Source of the DNA: Scatophagus argus
Lineage: Eukaryota; Chordata; Actinopteri; Scatophagidae
Assembly (NCBI RefSeq): GCF_020382885.2
Contig: NC_058506.1
Span: forward strand, 14,238,318 to 14,302,317
Reading direction: 5' to 3'
Length of the DNA stretch: 64,000 nucleotides
Position numbers and translations under genes: made by a program
The notes under the pieces: generated by a model
The model's database searches: none
What the model was told of the DNA's origin: nothing
The model's input: the letters and a program-made list of their open reading frames with translations, nothing else
Shown: positions 1 through 11,797 of the stretch, in pieces
Layout of the letters: the number at the start of each line of letters is the position of its first letter
Numbering within the stretch: position 1 is the stretch's first letter

Positions 1-1609
1 TTTGTTGTGTTTTCTTCCCAGAGAGAGGAGCCTCATGCAACCCATACTTTCGAGTGGTGCGGGAGTGACAAGAAACCCATAATGCTTATCTACAATCGAG
101 CAGGAACTATTGAGGCCTCGCTGAGGTGAAGTGCACAGTTTAGAAAAAATGCTGAAAAAAACAAAAGCAAGGAGCTTGTTATGGTAAGAGAGGGAAAAGC
201 TATCAGTTCACACTTTCCGTGCAGTTTAATTAAGAATGAACAGCTGACTATAAAGTACATTAAAGCTGTAGGGAAGCAGAAGCAGTCAGTCGAAAATCAC
301 TACTATGTTGATCCCAGAAAGAAGGGACCATCTGACGAGCTTGTGATGTTTCATGTGCTGACAAAAGGAGGTAAAGATATAAAGAAAATCATGAAAAACC
401 CAGAACTAAAATCAAACATGGACGAATTAATCGTTTAAGCATGAAAGGGGATAAAGTGAATCAAGCTCTAGCAAGAGACGATCACTTTCTGAATATTGTG
501 TTCAAAATGGACTGTGTGCTCTCTGACAAAAGCGCTGAAGTGACCACTGAAATGTCCAATCTCGTCGACGATCTTAACAGTGCAAAATTCAAGATCATAC
601 TGCTCAGTAGATCTAGTCCACCACACAGTAAGTCTGGCAGTCCTGATGATGCTTACACAATGAAAAAAGAACCTCATACACTGGACGGAAACCCTGATCC
701 TCTGCAGGAGTCTGCCACAGCTGAGTCTGTGAGGGACACCACACCAAAAGAGGAACCAGATCTAAATTGTAATGTGGCACCAGAAAATTTTTTGGTGAAA
801 TACCAAATTCAAAAAAGACACAAGTTCACTTGTCTTCGCAGTTTGAAGTTTTGGTGAAATGGATGAAAATTCAGCCAGTACCTAAGGGTTATCCTGTACA
901 CAATCTTTTCCGTGTGGAGTATGGAAAGAGTGCTAAGACGTGCAGGGAAGTGAGAACGATGAAGAAACTGATGGAGCTCAGTGATTCTGTTTGCCATGTG
1001 AGAATAAACGGGAGATTGCTGGAAAGTGGTTTTCTCCTCTTTGAGAAGTTTGTCCTCACAAATGGCCATGTAGTTAGGAACATTTATAATGAGAGCACAC
1101 GACAAGTTTATGAGGGGGCCACAGTCCATTTCTCTTTCGAAAGTCTGGACCAGGTGGAGTCAGGAATAGAAGTGCAAGAGGTTGCTGGCTTTGAATACGG
1201 TTCTGATGAGTCAGGACACGAGTGTGATTGGGCTTTGTTAAGGCTTGGTGGTGATCAGAGATTGCCTGATGGTCTCTTAGCACACTTTGGATTCCTTCCC
1301 CAAAGTGGTGGGATTTGCATCATTGGGCATCCTGAAGGTGGTGTGAAAATGATAGATCCATGCTGGATTGTTCCATTGAATGACTGCAAGCGGTCTGTGG
1401 AGAGGCATCGTTGTGAAAATGAAATGCACGCTCAGATAGTTATCCAAATTCTCTTTGAGGGTGTGCCAGAATCTGTTAGACAGGATAGACAGGTTGTGAC
1501 GTACGATACTTGTTTTTATTTTGGCTTATCTGGCTCTCCTGTTTTGGATGAACACTGCAGTGTCATTGCAATGCACACAGGGGGATTTCACTGCTCCACC
1601 GTCCTTTGA
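1..1609 (+). pseudogene. FAM111-like protease, unit A (degraded)
   Basis: This is a FAM111-family serine protease copy whose first exon lies outside the window. A splice acceptor ends at base 20 and the large exon follows. It aligns along its length with the intact unit at 2838-4706. Two lesions break the N-terminal ubiquitin-like half. A TGA at 126-128 replaces the arginine codon after ALSR-type sequence (AGG AGA in unit B), and a TAA at about 436-438 replaces a tyrosine codon. A frame-disturbing change near 790-850 follows. From the ATG at 863 to the TGA at 1609 the trypsin-like domain is open. It keeps the His (TNGH), Asp (CDWALLRL) and Ser (LSGSP) triad motifs, then stops at STVL, about 90 residues before the end of unit B. 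It could still make a short protease-domain protein, but I infer a pseudogene. Confidence 0.8.
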
Positions 1610-2086
1610 TAAGAGCCGGTCTTGCTGTTATTATTGAAGGTGCGCTGAATTTAATTTATTGTTACATACTTACCTGTTTAATTATTATGCTATTTACTGT
1701 CTTATTTTGTTGTTTCATTATGACGTATTAAGCATTACAGTGATTTCCTGTTTTTATTGTGTAACGAACGCCACACCCACATGCCCAGGCAGATTTAACT
1801 GGTGTGCTCTGCGGTTTGTTACAGTCTGCTGTCTCTGAACTCCTGGTAGGTTGACTTTCACTAAATTCCACCAAAATATTCACTTTTTATGTTTGAGAGT
1901 GTGTTTTATTTGCCATAAGTGTAAAGACTCAATAAGAGTAATGGCCACCTTAGTTTAGTTCTATTTATTGTTGTGTTTTTACTATTGAGTCATAACTGTC
2001 AGATTTATATGAATACACAAAATGACAATTCCTTGGGTATTGTAAGTCATTAGAAATTAATCCTATTTTTTTACCCTTTCCTGTAG
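1610..2086 (+). repeat. FAM111 unit 3' flank, duplicated
   Basis: No gene is seen here. The sequence after unit A recurs after unit C (from about 10130) with small changes, including the run at 1614-1760. The part from about 1940 recurs at 19930-20070. It is flank carried along in the tandem duplication. Confidence 0.75.
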
Positions 2087-2128
2087 GTAAGACAACTCAA
2101 AGGACCAATGGACAAACCTGTTTTGGAG
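2087..2128 (+). CDS. Probable first coding exon of FAM111 unit B
   Basis: A pyrimidine tract and AG at 2085-2086 precede a short exon with an ATG at 2108. Seven codons (MDKPVLE) then run to a GT donor at 2129. The phase is 0, which fits the phase-0 acceptor at 2837 of the large exon, so the spliced protein begins MDKPVLE-REEPH. The same exon recurs in the relic unit at about 20075-20116, with one change at its last codon. This placement is inferred from splice signals and phase. The alternative start is a read-in ATG at 2823 within the intron. Confidence 0.55.
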
Positions 2129-4706
2129 GTACCAGTGTTCATCTGTGTGATGAGCTCTACATTCAAGACATTATTAGTCATTAGTAAATAATTCAAACTG
2201 TTTTAAATGAATGTGTGCACCTTTACCACAACATCTTGATTTTTGAGGCTATGGATTTATATGGATTTGGCAATTTCATCTGACTTCTGATAAATAAAAT
2301 TGGCTCTTGGCCGGAAGTTCTGGTGATACCACATAGATGCAAAAAGTCCTATTGGCACTGATGAATCTCCAAACCGATCAATCTTTCTATCTCTACCGTG
2401 GTCCACTGTCCGCTTAGTTAACATTATCCCATCTTCCTTTTAATTTAAGCACATAATTGTCTGTCATTTGCCTCTGCTAAATGCAGCTGTGTTGCCAAAT
2501 GTTTGGCAATGCAGTGCATAGCCTCTATTTACAAAAAGCTGTACGTATTTGACTTAATATAACAAATGTTGTCTATCTCTGTGCCAACTGTGTGATAAAC
2601 AGACAACTTTTCCAGAGTGTGCTGTGGCCCTCACCCAATGTCAGCAGGGATCATCAGCTCCAACCCCCCACTGTTCTCTGGATAATCAGGTATAGATAAT
2701 GAATTGATGGATGCTTTAAAATCTAAAACTGCTAAAACTGGATAATCAGGTATAGATAATGGATTGATGAATGCTTTAAGATCTAAAACTGCTTTCATTG
2801 TATTTAAATAATTCAATTTGATGTGTTTTATTCCCAGAGAGAGGAGCCTCATGCAACCCATACTTTCGAGTGGTGCGGGAGTGACAAGAAACCCATCATG
2901 CTTACCTGCAATCGAGCAGGAACTATTGAGGCCTCGCTGAGGAGAAGTGTAAAGTTTAGAAAAAATGCTGAAAAAAACAAAAGCAAGGAGCTTGTTATTG
3001 TAAGAGAGGGAAAAGCTATCAGTTCACACTTTCCATGCAGTTTAATTAAGAATGAACGGCTGACTATAAAGTACATTAAAGCTGAAGGGAAGCAGAAGCA
3101 GTCGGTCAAAAATCACTACTATGTTGATCCCAGAAAGAAGGGACCATCTGACGAGCTTGTGATGTTTCATGTACTGACAAGAGGAGGTAAAGATATAAAG
3201 AAAATCATGAAAAATCCAGAACTAAAATCAGACATTGACGAAATAACCGTTTATGCATACAAAGGGGAAAAAGTGAGCCAAGCTCTAAAAAGAGATGGTC
3301 GCTTTCTGGATATCGCGTTCAAAAAGGACTGTGAGCTCTCTGACAAAAGCACCGAGGTGACCACTGAAATGTCCAATCTTGTCGATGATCTTAACGGTGC
3401 AACATTCAAGATCATACTGCTCAGTAGTTCTAGTCCACCACACAGTCAGTCTGGCAGTCTTGATGATGCTTACACAATGCAACAAGAATCTCATACACTG
3501 GACGGAAACCCTGATCCTCTGCAGGAGCCTGCCACAGCTGAGTCTGTGAGGGACACCACACCAAAAGAGGAACCAGATCTAAATTGTAATGTGGCACCAG
3601 AATTTTTTTTGGCTGAAATACCAAATTCAAAAAAGATAAAAGATCACTTGTTAAAAGATTTGGCGAAATGGGTGAAAACTCAGCCAGTACCTAAGGGTTA
3701 TCCTATACAGGATCTTTTCCGTGTTGAGTATGGAAAGAGTGCTGAGACGTGCAGGGAAGTGAGAACGATGAAGAAACTGATGGAGCTCAGTGATTCTGTT
3801 TGTCATGTGAGAACAAATGGGACACCATTGGGAAGTGGCTTTCTCCTCTTTGACAAGTTTGTCCTCACAAATGGCCACGTAATTAGGAACATTTATAATA
3901 AGAGCACAAGACAGCTTTATGAGGGGGCCACAGTCCATTTCTCTTTCGAAAGTCTGGACCAGGTGGAGTCAGGAATAGAAGTGAAAGAGGTCGCTGGCTT
4001 TGAATACGATTCTGATGAGTCAGGACACAAGTGTGACTGGGCTTTGTTAAGGCTTGGTGGTGATCAGAGATTGCCTGATGGTCTCTTAGCACACTTTGGA
4101 TTCCTTCCCCAAAATGGTGGGATTTGCATCATTGGGCATCCTCACAATCATGTGAAAAAGATAGATCCATGTTGGATTGTTCCGTTGAATGACCGCAAGC
4201 AGGCTGTGGAGAGGCATCGTCGTGAAAATGAAATGCTCATTCAGATGGTTACCCAAACTTTCTTTGAGGATGTGGCAGAATCTGTTGAACAGTATAGACA
4301 GGTTGTGACGTACAATACTTGTTTTTATTTTGGCTCATCTGGCTCTCCTGTTTTTGATGAACACTGCAATGTCATTGCAATGCACACAGGGGGATATCAC
4401 TACCCCACCGTAAAGGGTGGACAGAGTGTCATAGAGTATGGCCATCCTTTGTCCGTCATTCTCGAACGCGTCTTTGTCCAGTTGGTGGAGAAAAAAAGGT
4501 TTGACGTGTTGCAGAAATACCTCGCTTACAATTATGCAAAACACCAAAACATGATGATCAATTTGAGGAAACTGGTTCAGAGCAGATATCTTACAATCTT
4601 TCAAAATGCATCAAATAATTCAGTGGTTACAAATGACGAGCATTTGAAGGTGTTTTTTGAGTTCCTCCTTCAGCTAGATGAACCCGTCCCAATGGCCACA
4701 GATTAA
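2108..4706 (+). CDS. FAM111A-like serine protease, unit B (intact)
   Basis: This is a FAM111-family protease; in mammals such proteins are nuclear, act at replication forks and DNA-protein crosslinks, and restrict some viruses. The exons are 2108-2128 and 2838-4706, giving about 629 residues. The N-terminal half matches the ubiquitin-like region of the family, with conserved basic blocks such as KGPSDELVMFHVLTRGGKDI. A charged, Pro/Ser-rich linker lies at about residues 200-260. A trypsin-like domain follows, with His near 354 (LTNGHVIRN), Asp near 407 (CDWALLRL) and Ser near 508 (GSSGSPVFDE). The triad spacing (53 and 101) is almost the same as in human FAM111A (His385, Asp439, Ser541). A helical tail of about 90 residues follows the domain. 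This is the only unit of the five without stops. No signal peptide or membrane segment is seen. Family assignment is firm; orthology to FAM111A rather than FAM111B is not settled. Confidence 0.9.
2129..2837 (+). repeat. Intron/5' flank of FAM111 unit, duplicated in the array
   Basis: This intron of unit B contains no gene. Its sequence recurs upstream of unit D (11214-11797) and in relic unit E (20110-20545). A local duplication of about 55 bases (GATAATCAGGTATAGATAAT followed by ATTGATG) occurs twice at about 2680-2790 and once upstream of unit D. Confidence 0.7.
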
Positions 4707-5170
4707 GGGTGCACAGCTAACTGCTGACAAAAGAGATGGTTAGAGTAGTTCCAGCAGTGAGGAGCATTTTCGTAAATTTACTATCATAAATGCCAGAGAA
4801 AAGCAGTACACTATTGGTGGAAACTGACTTTATCACACACGCTGACATAATTTGGCAGAATTTTACTAAACTTCTTTGTGTGTTTTGGTGTGTGTTCCTT
4901 TTTTAGTAACACAGTATAAAGTTGGTTTTACAAAGCTTATTCTAGAGTCTTGTTTTCTGTTTTTATTCTATGGGCTTAAAGGAGTATGTAAGTAGGCATC
5001 ACTGAAGTACAGTAAATCTTCCTGTACTATATACCATGTGCACAGCAGCGGCTTGCATGGCCATACCACAGCTCCTTCACTCTATTCCTCTCAGATGGCA
5101 CCTTGTGGAGCTGTTTCATTGTCATTTGATTTATTATTTTTTTATTTTTAAAACTCTGTATAATGGAAAG
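4707..5170. other. Intergenic, downstream of FAM111 unit B
   Basis: This is probably 3' UTR and spacer. I see no reading frame with family support and no clear AATAAA signal close to the stop. Confidence 0.5.
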
Positions 5171-8100
5171 ACTAACCGAATTTATATTTGCCAAGATAAT
5201 GTCATATTTGATTGTGCTTTGGGTCTCTCAGCCTGGTGAATTGTTGGCTATGACTGTTTCTTATACTTGCTGATGGCTGAATATTGCTGCGTTGCCACCA
5301 ACATGAGCTTGCTATGCAGTTACATTTAGAATTCACAAACAGATCATATTACACATAGTATATTGTAGGCAAATTGTGTTGTATTACTGCATATTCCTCA
5401 TGCATCTTCTGTACAATGTAATTCTTTAGACTTGCATTTACCTTCATAAGACTTGTTATATTGTAATGAATCAAACTCTGTATGACAATGAGCAAGTAAA
5501 CGCCTAAGAAGCAGTACAAACTTGTGTTTGTGGATTTTATGATGCTCATAGTAAATGTTACTGATATTCATCAGTCCGAATAATGCAACGCTCCTTATGA
5601 GTTTTCTTGGGATCTTCTTTAGAGAACAAAACATGTTAAAATTAAGTGGCGTGGTGGACATATTAAAATGTAAAACCAATAAATAACATTGAGAACGAGG
5701 ATAATAGGGACATTTTTGTTTTTTATCTGAAATAAAATTCGGAACACGAAAGACAGCTTTTTTGCTTCCGAAACTGAAGATCTAGTCTATATTTTTAACA
5801 CGGACGATTTTGCAACGGACCAACGCTAAGTGCCTGGAGAAATGGAAGTGTAAGAATTTTTGATATTTCCTCCTGATTTTTGTACAGTGTGTTGGCTAAT
5901 TGTTCATTGAATTTTGTTAATGTGAGCTTTAGTCAAATATTGTGATTAAAGGTAGAATATCTGCGTCTCTGTCGCAGTTTCCATGTGATTTATTGCTGTG
6001 GGAAACGGAGTGCAACTGGTTTTAGACGCATTTTCACATCTTTCTGGATTTTAAAAGAGACAGTACTATTTAATTGTAAAGACGAATAAGCTATCGGTGG
6101 CAGTTTATTAAAGCAGCTTTTGCTCTATTTTTGCTGCCTACGAGTGTGCTGCTGATTTCCTCCACAGCCGTACGGTGGTCAGCACCTCCCCAACGTCTGT
6201 GTGCGTTTTTAGACTCCGAATAAGCCACAAAACACTGGATGCTGTCATGTTTTTATTACATCGGACAGCCGTTAATACAAACTGAGGCTTTGTGTTGCTG
6301 GGTTAGTGTTATTTACACAAACGCTCTGCTGTAAACTCAGCCTGACAAGCTGAAATTAAAAAATAAAACAGAAAAGAACAGAACTTCCAGATTAAAAGCT
6401 CCAAAAGCCTGTAAATTGACCATTAAGCTGAGATTAAACTTGACTTGTTTTCTTCTTTTCAGGAATGAAAAATGAAATTATGTCTCACTGTTTTACATTA
6501 AATCTTGTTGTGCTGTCCAGTTAAGAAATGAAATAATTGTTTGTGTTTCCCAGGTGTTCAAACTCCTGACAGACCTGAAGGAACAGAGGAAAGACAGCGG
6601 GAAGAACAAACACAGCGCCGGGCAGCAGAACCTCAACACCATCATGTATGAGGTCGGCAGACGTCCTCTCTTCGCTGACGTATTCCTTCTTTAGGAATCT
6701 GTAGTGTCAAATGCACGCTTTAACAACAATGTGCTCACAGTTTTCTCTGCATTTCCACACAGACGCTGAAGTACCTGTCGAAGATGCCCTGCAGCAGGCA
6801 GAGTCCAGAGATTGTCAAAGACTTCCTCACCACCATGATGCCTCACAAACTCACAAAGTCAGTGAGGTTTTACAAAGCACAGATGTTTGATTACAAGAAA
6901 CTGTCAGGGTTTTGTTTTTTTGTTTTTTTTTAACAGAAGTGTCTTTACTGTTTGCTCCTGTGTACAGCATACTGATGGATATTTTTCCTTCCATCAGAGC
7001 AGAAAAACTGCTGAACTGATTTCATTATGGTGAATGTGGCACTGCAGTTTGCTTTGAGTCAGTCCCACATACACGGTCTGCTGCTGGAAATACTCGTTGG
7101 AGTACCAGATGCGTAAATGAAATGCCCTGGTTGCCTCAACATTAGAAACACATGGACTACAGTTTATTGGTGAATAGCTAGATGGTCGTGTTGTTAAATG
7201 TGCTGTCAAATTATGTTTACTGTATGTCTCAGCAAATTTGAGTCTTGCTAGTATATTGTTAGCTTCGTGGCTCATGTCACTCAACTGCTGAATAAAGGTA
7301 TTGGTACCTTTTATGTCCAGTACAGGCACTGCCTCGAGGTGTCCATAATCAGGAATTAAATGGACGACAGGGAAGCCAGAAACATGCAGTGCGCAACAGA
7401 CGGTCATTGAGTTAATTATCTTTAACTTATGTTGTTGGACATGCACGTTAAACAAAGCAATGAAAGAAAAAAACGTTTTTAAACATTAAAGTATGTAAAT
7501 ATTTTCTAGTACACTCCCAAAATAAAAATATCAACTTGAAAGTGTGCATAGCATGTTCCCTGGAACCTCTTGTCCATTTTGGAAATTTGAACATCTCTAT
7601 CTGCTGACATGAGTTGGTGATGGAGCTTGAGGTGAAACTATATTGACAATTGCAGATAACCTGATTTAACACAGTTAAGAGGAGGAACTTTTATGTATCC
7701 AGCATTGACCAAGATTTAAAACACAATAAAGGGGAAAATAAAATCAGTTGAAGTTCAAGATTATTTATTGTTCAAACTCTCTCTATTTACAATAAGAACA
7801 GATATTGTTTGGTGATTGTCGAAGTCCAACCAGTTTTTTTCTGATGAAAAACCTCATTTTCTGTTTGTGTTCAGATGGTGGAAGAAAGTGAAGAGCGGTT
7901 ATCAGAGGAGCAGATTGAGGAGCTCATCCAGACAGTTGCAGAGGTCCTACCTGGTGACCCGGAGCAGGAAAACGCAGCTCCAGCAGAGGCAGAGATGGAT
8001 GAAGCTGGTGAACAGTCATGACTCAGTGACAGGATAGAGATGACTCATTCTGTAGGTGGAGAACTGGGCTGGAGGCGTTTACCTGAACCATTTAGCATCA

Positions 8101-8360
8101 CAGTTTGAATTCAACAACATGGGATGGGACGCACAACGGCTGCGTGGCTGTGGCTTCAAAGGACCTCAGATCAGATCAGCAGGTTGTTTCTGATTTGCAT
8201 TTACGGAGCTGGATTCAGGTCAAACATGCACAAGCTTCTGTAAGTGCATGTTTTTGTACAGTGAGTCACAGATGTCTTGTTTTGCATCTGACTGCTCTAA
8301 TTTGTATATCGCATCAAACAATGTTTATGCAGAGACAGTCTGCTATTAACCTGGTTTATT
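5171..8360 (+). repeat. crcp segmental duplication, copy 1
   Basis: This block is a near-identical partner of 20773-23963, from the shared run beginning CTAACCGAATTTATATTTGC to the run ending near TTAACCTGGTTTATTTTTG. The block includes promoter, introns and exons of crcp. Together with the preceding FAM111 unit it forms the duplicated cassette. Confidence 0.85.
5842..8021 (+). pseudogene. crcp copy 1, missing exon 2 and most of exon 5
   Basis: This is a duplicate of the RNA polymerase III subunit RPC9 gene. Visible exon remnants are exon 1 at 5842-5849, exon 3 at 6554-6652, exon 4 at 6763-6857, the start of exon 5 at 6998, and exon 6 at 7875-8021. At 6463-6480 the acceptor of exon 2 runs straight into intron sequence, so the exon (37 bases in the other copy) is deleted. 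Exon 5 breaks after KAEKL and reaches TGA at 7017-7019, because about 320 bases present in copy 2 (about 22311-22629) are missing. A full RPC9 cannot be made. The surviving exons differ from copy 2 only at four synonymous sites, so the loss is recent or the pieces are still transcribed. Confidence 0.85.
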
Positions 8361-8850
8361 TTTGTTTTTTTTTGGTACTGGCCATGTTCATCGACGACGG
8401 GTATTTTGCCCCCAGGTACACAAGTCAATACCGGAACGTCTTGCAGTGTTCTGAGACCGACGCAATCTCTGTTAAAGCTTTGCTTGTCGCGCGAGCCTCA
8501 GTAAATGACGCAGCGCAGTCTGATTGGGGCGTTCCTGTCCAGGCCGGTACTCTGACCTCTATGTTCAACGCGCTGTTAGTTGCAGTATTCTCTGAAGCAC
8601 CAGGGGGCGCACAAACAAAATACAATGCGAACAAGGAAGAAATCAAGAAGTGGGAGGTTTTGTACATTAAGGCAATTTTTCCTCGCCACTGTCGGTAAGT
8701 GCTTGCTCAGGGGGGAATGTTGGGCTCTCTCTATTTACTATTTAATTAAAGAGTCTGGTCTAGACCTGCTCAAATTGGAAAGTGTCATGAGATAACTTTT
8801 GTTGTGAATTGGCGGTATATAAATAAACTGAATTGAATTGAATTGAATTT
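8361..8850. mobile_element. Probable retroelement fragment with (GAATT)n tail
   Basis: Here the sequence of crcp copy 1 departs from copy 2. The segment ends with GGCGGTATATAAATAAACTGAATTGAATTGAATTG at 8811-8848, a tail form common at the 3' ends of teleost non-LTR elements. No reverse transcriptase motif is seen. The open frame across it is not recognised. Confidence 0.4.
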
Positions 8851-8967
8851 GTGTACTCGCGTTTAACTTTTTCAAATAAATACAGAGGCAGCCAAAATAA
8901 CACACACCAGGAAAAGAAAAACATGCAGAAATATTTCATTTGTATAAGTATTTCTATACATATAGAC

Positions 8968-10130
8968 AATCATGAAAAACCCAGAACTAAAATCAAACAT
9001 GGACGAAATAATCGTTTAAGCATGAAAGGGGATAAAGTGAAGCAAGCTCTAGCAAGAGACGAACACTTTCTGAATATCGTGTTCAAAATGGACTGTGTGC
9101 TCTCTGACAAAAGCGCTGACCACTGAAATGTCCAATCTCGTCGACGATCTTAACTATCTTAAGTCTTGATGATGCTTACACAATGAAAAAAGAACCTCAT
9201 ACACTGGACGGAAACCCTGATCCTCTGCAGGAGTCTGCCACAACTGAGTCTGTGAGGGACACCACACCAAAAGAGGAACCAGATCTAAATTGTAATGTGG
9301 CACCAGAAAATTTTTTGGTGAAATACCAAATTGAAAAAAGAGACAAATTCACTTGTCTTCGCAGTTTGAAGTTTTGGTGAAATGGATGAAAACTCAGCCT
9401 GTACCTAAGGGTTATCCTGTACAGGATCTTTTCCGTGTTGAGTATGGAAAGAGTGCTAAGACGTGCAGGGAAGTGCGAACGATGAAGAAACTGATGGAGC
9501 TCAGTGATTCTGTTTGTCATGTGAGAATAAACGGGAGACCATTGGGAAGTGGCTTTCTCCTCTTTGAGAAGTTTGTCCTCACAAATGGCCACGTAGTTAG
9601 GAACATTTATAATGAGAGCACAGGACAAGTTTATGAGGGGGCCACAGTCCATTTCTCTTTCGAAAGTCTGGACCAGGTGGAGTCAGGAATAGAAGTGAAA
9701 GAGGTTGCTGCCTTTGAATACGGTTCTGATGAGTCAGGACACGAGTGTGATTGGGCTTTGTTAAGGCTTGGTGGTGATCAGAGATTGCCTGATGGTCTCT
9801 TAGCACACTTTGGATTCCTTCCCCAAAGTGGTGGGATTTGCATCATTGGGCATCCTGAAGGTGGTGTGAAAATGATAGATCCATGCTGGATTGTTCCATT
9901 GAATGACCGCAACCAGGCTGTGGAGAGGCATCGTCGTGAAAATGAAATGCACGCTCACATAGTTATCCAAACTTTCTTTGAGGGTGTGCCAGAATCTGTT
10001 AGACAGGATAGACAGGTTGTGATGTAGGATACTTGTTTTTATTTTGGCTTATCTGGCTCTCCTGTTTTGGATAAACACTGCAATGTCATTGCAATGCACA
10101 CAGGGAGATTTCACTACTCCACCGTCCTTT
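8968..10130 (+). pseudogene. FAM111-like protease, unit C (5'-truncated, degraded)
   Basis: FAM111 homology starts abruptly at about 8968, equal to position 388 of unit A, so the first exon and the ubiquitin-like start are absent. It shares with units A and D the TAA where unit B has a tyrosine codon (9015-9020 region). It has its own 5-base deletion near 9114 and a deletion of about 55 bases near 9155. The protease frame is open from the ATG near 9386, with the His and Asp motifs intact. A TAG at 10025-10027 replaces a tyrosine codon (TAC) about ten codons before the catalytic Ser. The Ser motif (LSGSP) is still readable downstream at about 10047-10070, followed by the same shortened STVL end as unit A. 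Confidence 0.85.
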
Positions 10131-11213
10131 GATAAGAGCCGGTCTTGCTGTTATTATCGAAGGTGTGCTGAATTTAATTTATTGTTACAAACTTACCTGT
10201 TTAATTATTATGCTATTTACTGTCTTATTTTGTTGTTTCATTATGACGTATTAAGCATTACAGTGATTTCCTGTTTTTATTGTGTACTGAACCCCACACC
10301 TGCGTGCCCAGACAGATCTATCTGTTGTGCTCCGCGCTTTGTTACAGTCTGCTGTCTCTGGACTCCTGGTAGGTTGACTTTCGCTAAACTCAGCCAAAAT
10401 ATTGTCTTTTTAAGTTTGAGAGTGTGTTTTATTTGCCATAAGTGTAAAGACTCAATAACTCAATAACTAATGTTCTGTGATGATGTTGAGTGGGTGGAAA
10501 AGTACATGGAGCAAGTTGCTGTGTAGGTAACTTTGTTAGCTTGTTAACCTAATCCAGGTGATGTAGCTATTTGATTAGCTGCAAGTCCGATATGTTTGCT
10601 TTCGTTTTGTTTTAGTGCATCTTGAGCTGCATTGTTACAACTGGCTGTGGATGCTGATTTTCTGTTTTATTCACCGGTGAGGTGAGTAACCACCATCCCG
10701 CCACAACATGTCTAGTGCTCAGCAGAGGCAGGGATTCAAAAAGGCGGGAAACATGTGAGGGAAAACGACTAACTCTTCAATGTAATGATTTGTCCGAAGG
10801 TTTTGGGTAAATTTAAACCGAAATGACCTTAATCTGCTTTCCTGTCATTAAGAATGGGACTGTAGGATAAGCTATTATCTATTCAGGTGGGTTCTAATAG
10901 AATATTTTTGAATAATTAGATCATTTTGTTATAGTGCTGACAAAGTAGTCTGCCATGCTATACAGCGAGAACATTGATGTGAGAAATACCAAAATATGTA
11001 AAAGCTGACATAAGTGTTTGTAGAATATCATACACACATGAGAGTTGTTGCTGTTGTTAAACCACTTTAGTAAAAATGCTTTATTCTAAATGTCACGGGG
11101 AACAACAGGCATGTGGAGAGTCGCTCTTGCTTGAACTTGTTGAAATAATGATTTCAGTTGATGAAGTTCAGTATCCCGTCTGTCATTTCATTTGCCAAAA
11201 CTCAGCTGTGTCA
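10131..11213. repeat. Flank between FAM111 units C and D
   Basis: No gene is seen. Bases 10131-10440 repeat the flank of unit A. Bases 10432-10865 repeat 18941-19740 and contain the empty site for the SINE that sits at 19341-19696. Confidence 0.7.
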
Positions 11214-11797
11214 AACTCAGTTTAATGAATTTTAAATGAAAGTGTACGCCTTTACCACAACATGTTGATTTTTGAGGCTATGGATTTATATGGATTTTGC
11301 AATTTTATCTGACTTCTTATAAATGAAATTGGCTCTTGGCCGGAAGTTCTGGTGATACCACATAGATGCAAAAAGTCCTATTGGCACTGATGAATCTCCA
11401 AACCGATCAATCTTTCTATCTCTACCGTGGTCCACTGTCCGCTTAGTTAACATCTTCCTTTTAATTTAAGCACATAATTGTCTGTCATTTGCCTCTGCTA
11501 AATGCAGCTGTGTTGTCAAATGTTTGGCAATGCAGTGCATAGCCTCTATTTACAAAAAGCTGTACGTATTTGACTTAATATAACAAATGTTGTCTATCTC
11601 TGTGCCAACTGTGTGATAAACAGACAACTTCTCCAGAATGTGCTGTGCCCCTCACCCAATGTCAGCAGGGATCATCAGTTCCAGCCCCCCACTGCTCTCT
11701 GGATAATCAGGTATAGATAATGAATTGATGGATGCTGTAAGATCTAAAACTGGTTTTATTGTATTTAAATAATTCAATTTGTTGTGTTTTCTTCCTA
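11214..11797 (+). repeat. Duplicated 5' flank/intron of FAM111 unit D
   Basis: This matches the unit B intron from about 2205 onward. The small ATG exon present upstream of unit B (2087-2128) is not found upstream of this unit, so unit D has no recognisable start exon. Confidence 0.65.

Noticed and set aside
809-1129. Minus-strand frames over the FAM111 protease domain, repeated in every unit
   Set aside because: They mirror the codon pattern of the real + strand gene and have no family support.
6994-7455. Minus-strand frame of about 150 codons inside crcp intron 5, preserved in both copies (also 22623-23087)
   Set aside because: Comparing the two copies by eye, about five differences change the amino acid and only one is silent. 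That is what neutral drift after a recent duplication gives, so I do not call a protein.
8105-8698. Long + strand frame after crcp copy 1
   Set aside because: It has no ATG at its 5' end and crosses from the crcp 3' UTR into unrelated repeat-like DNA. It is not a gene.
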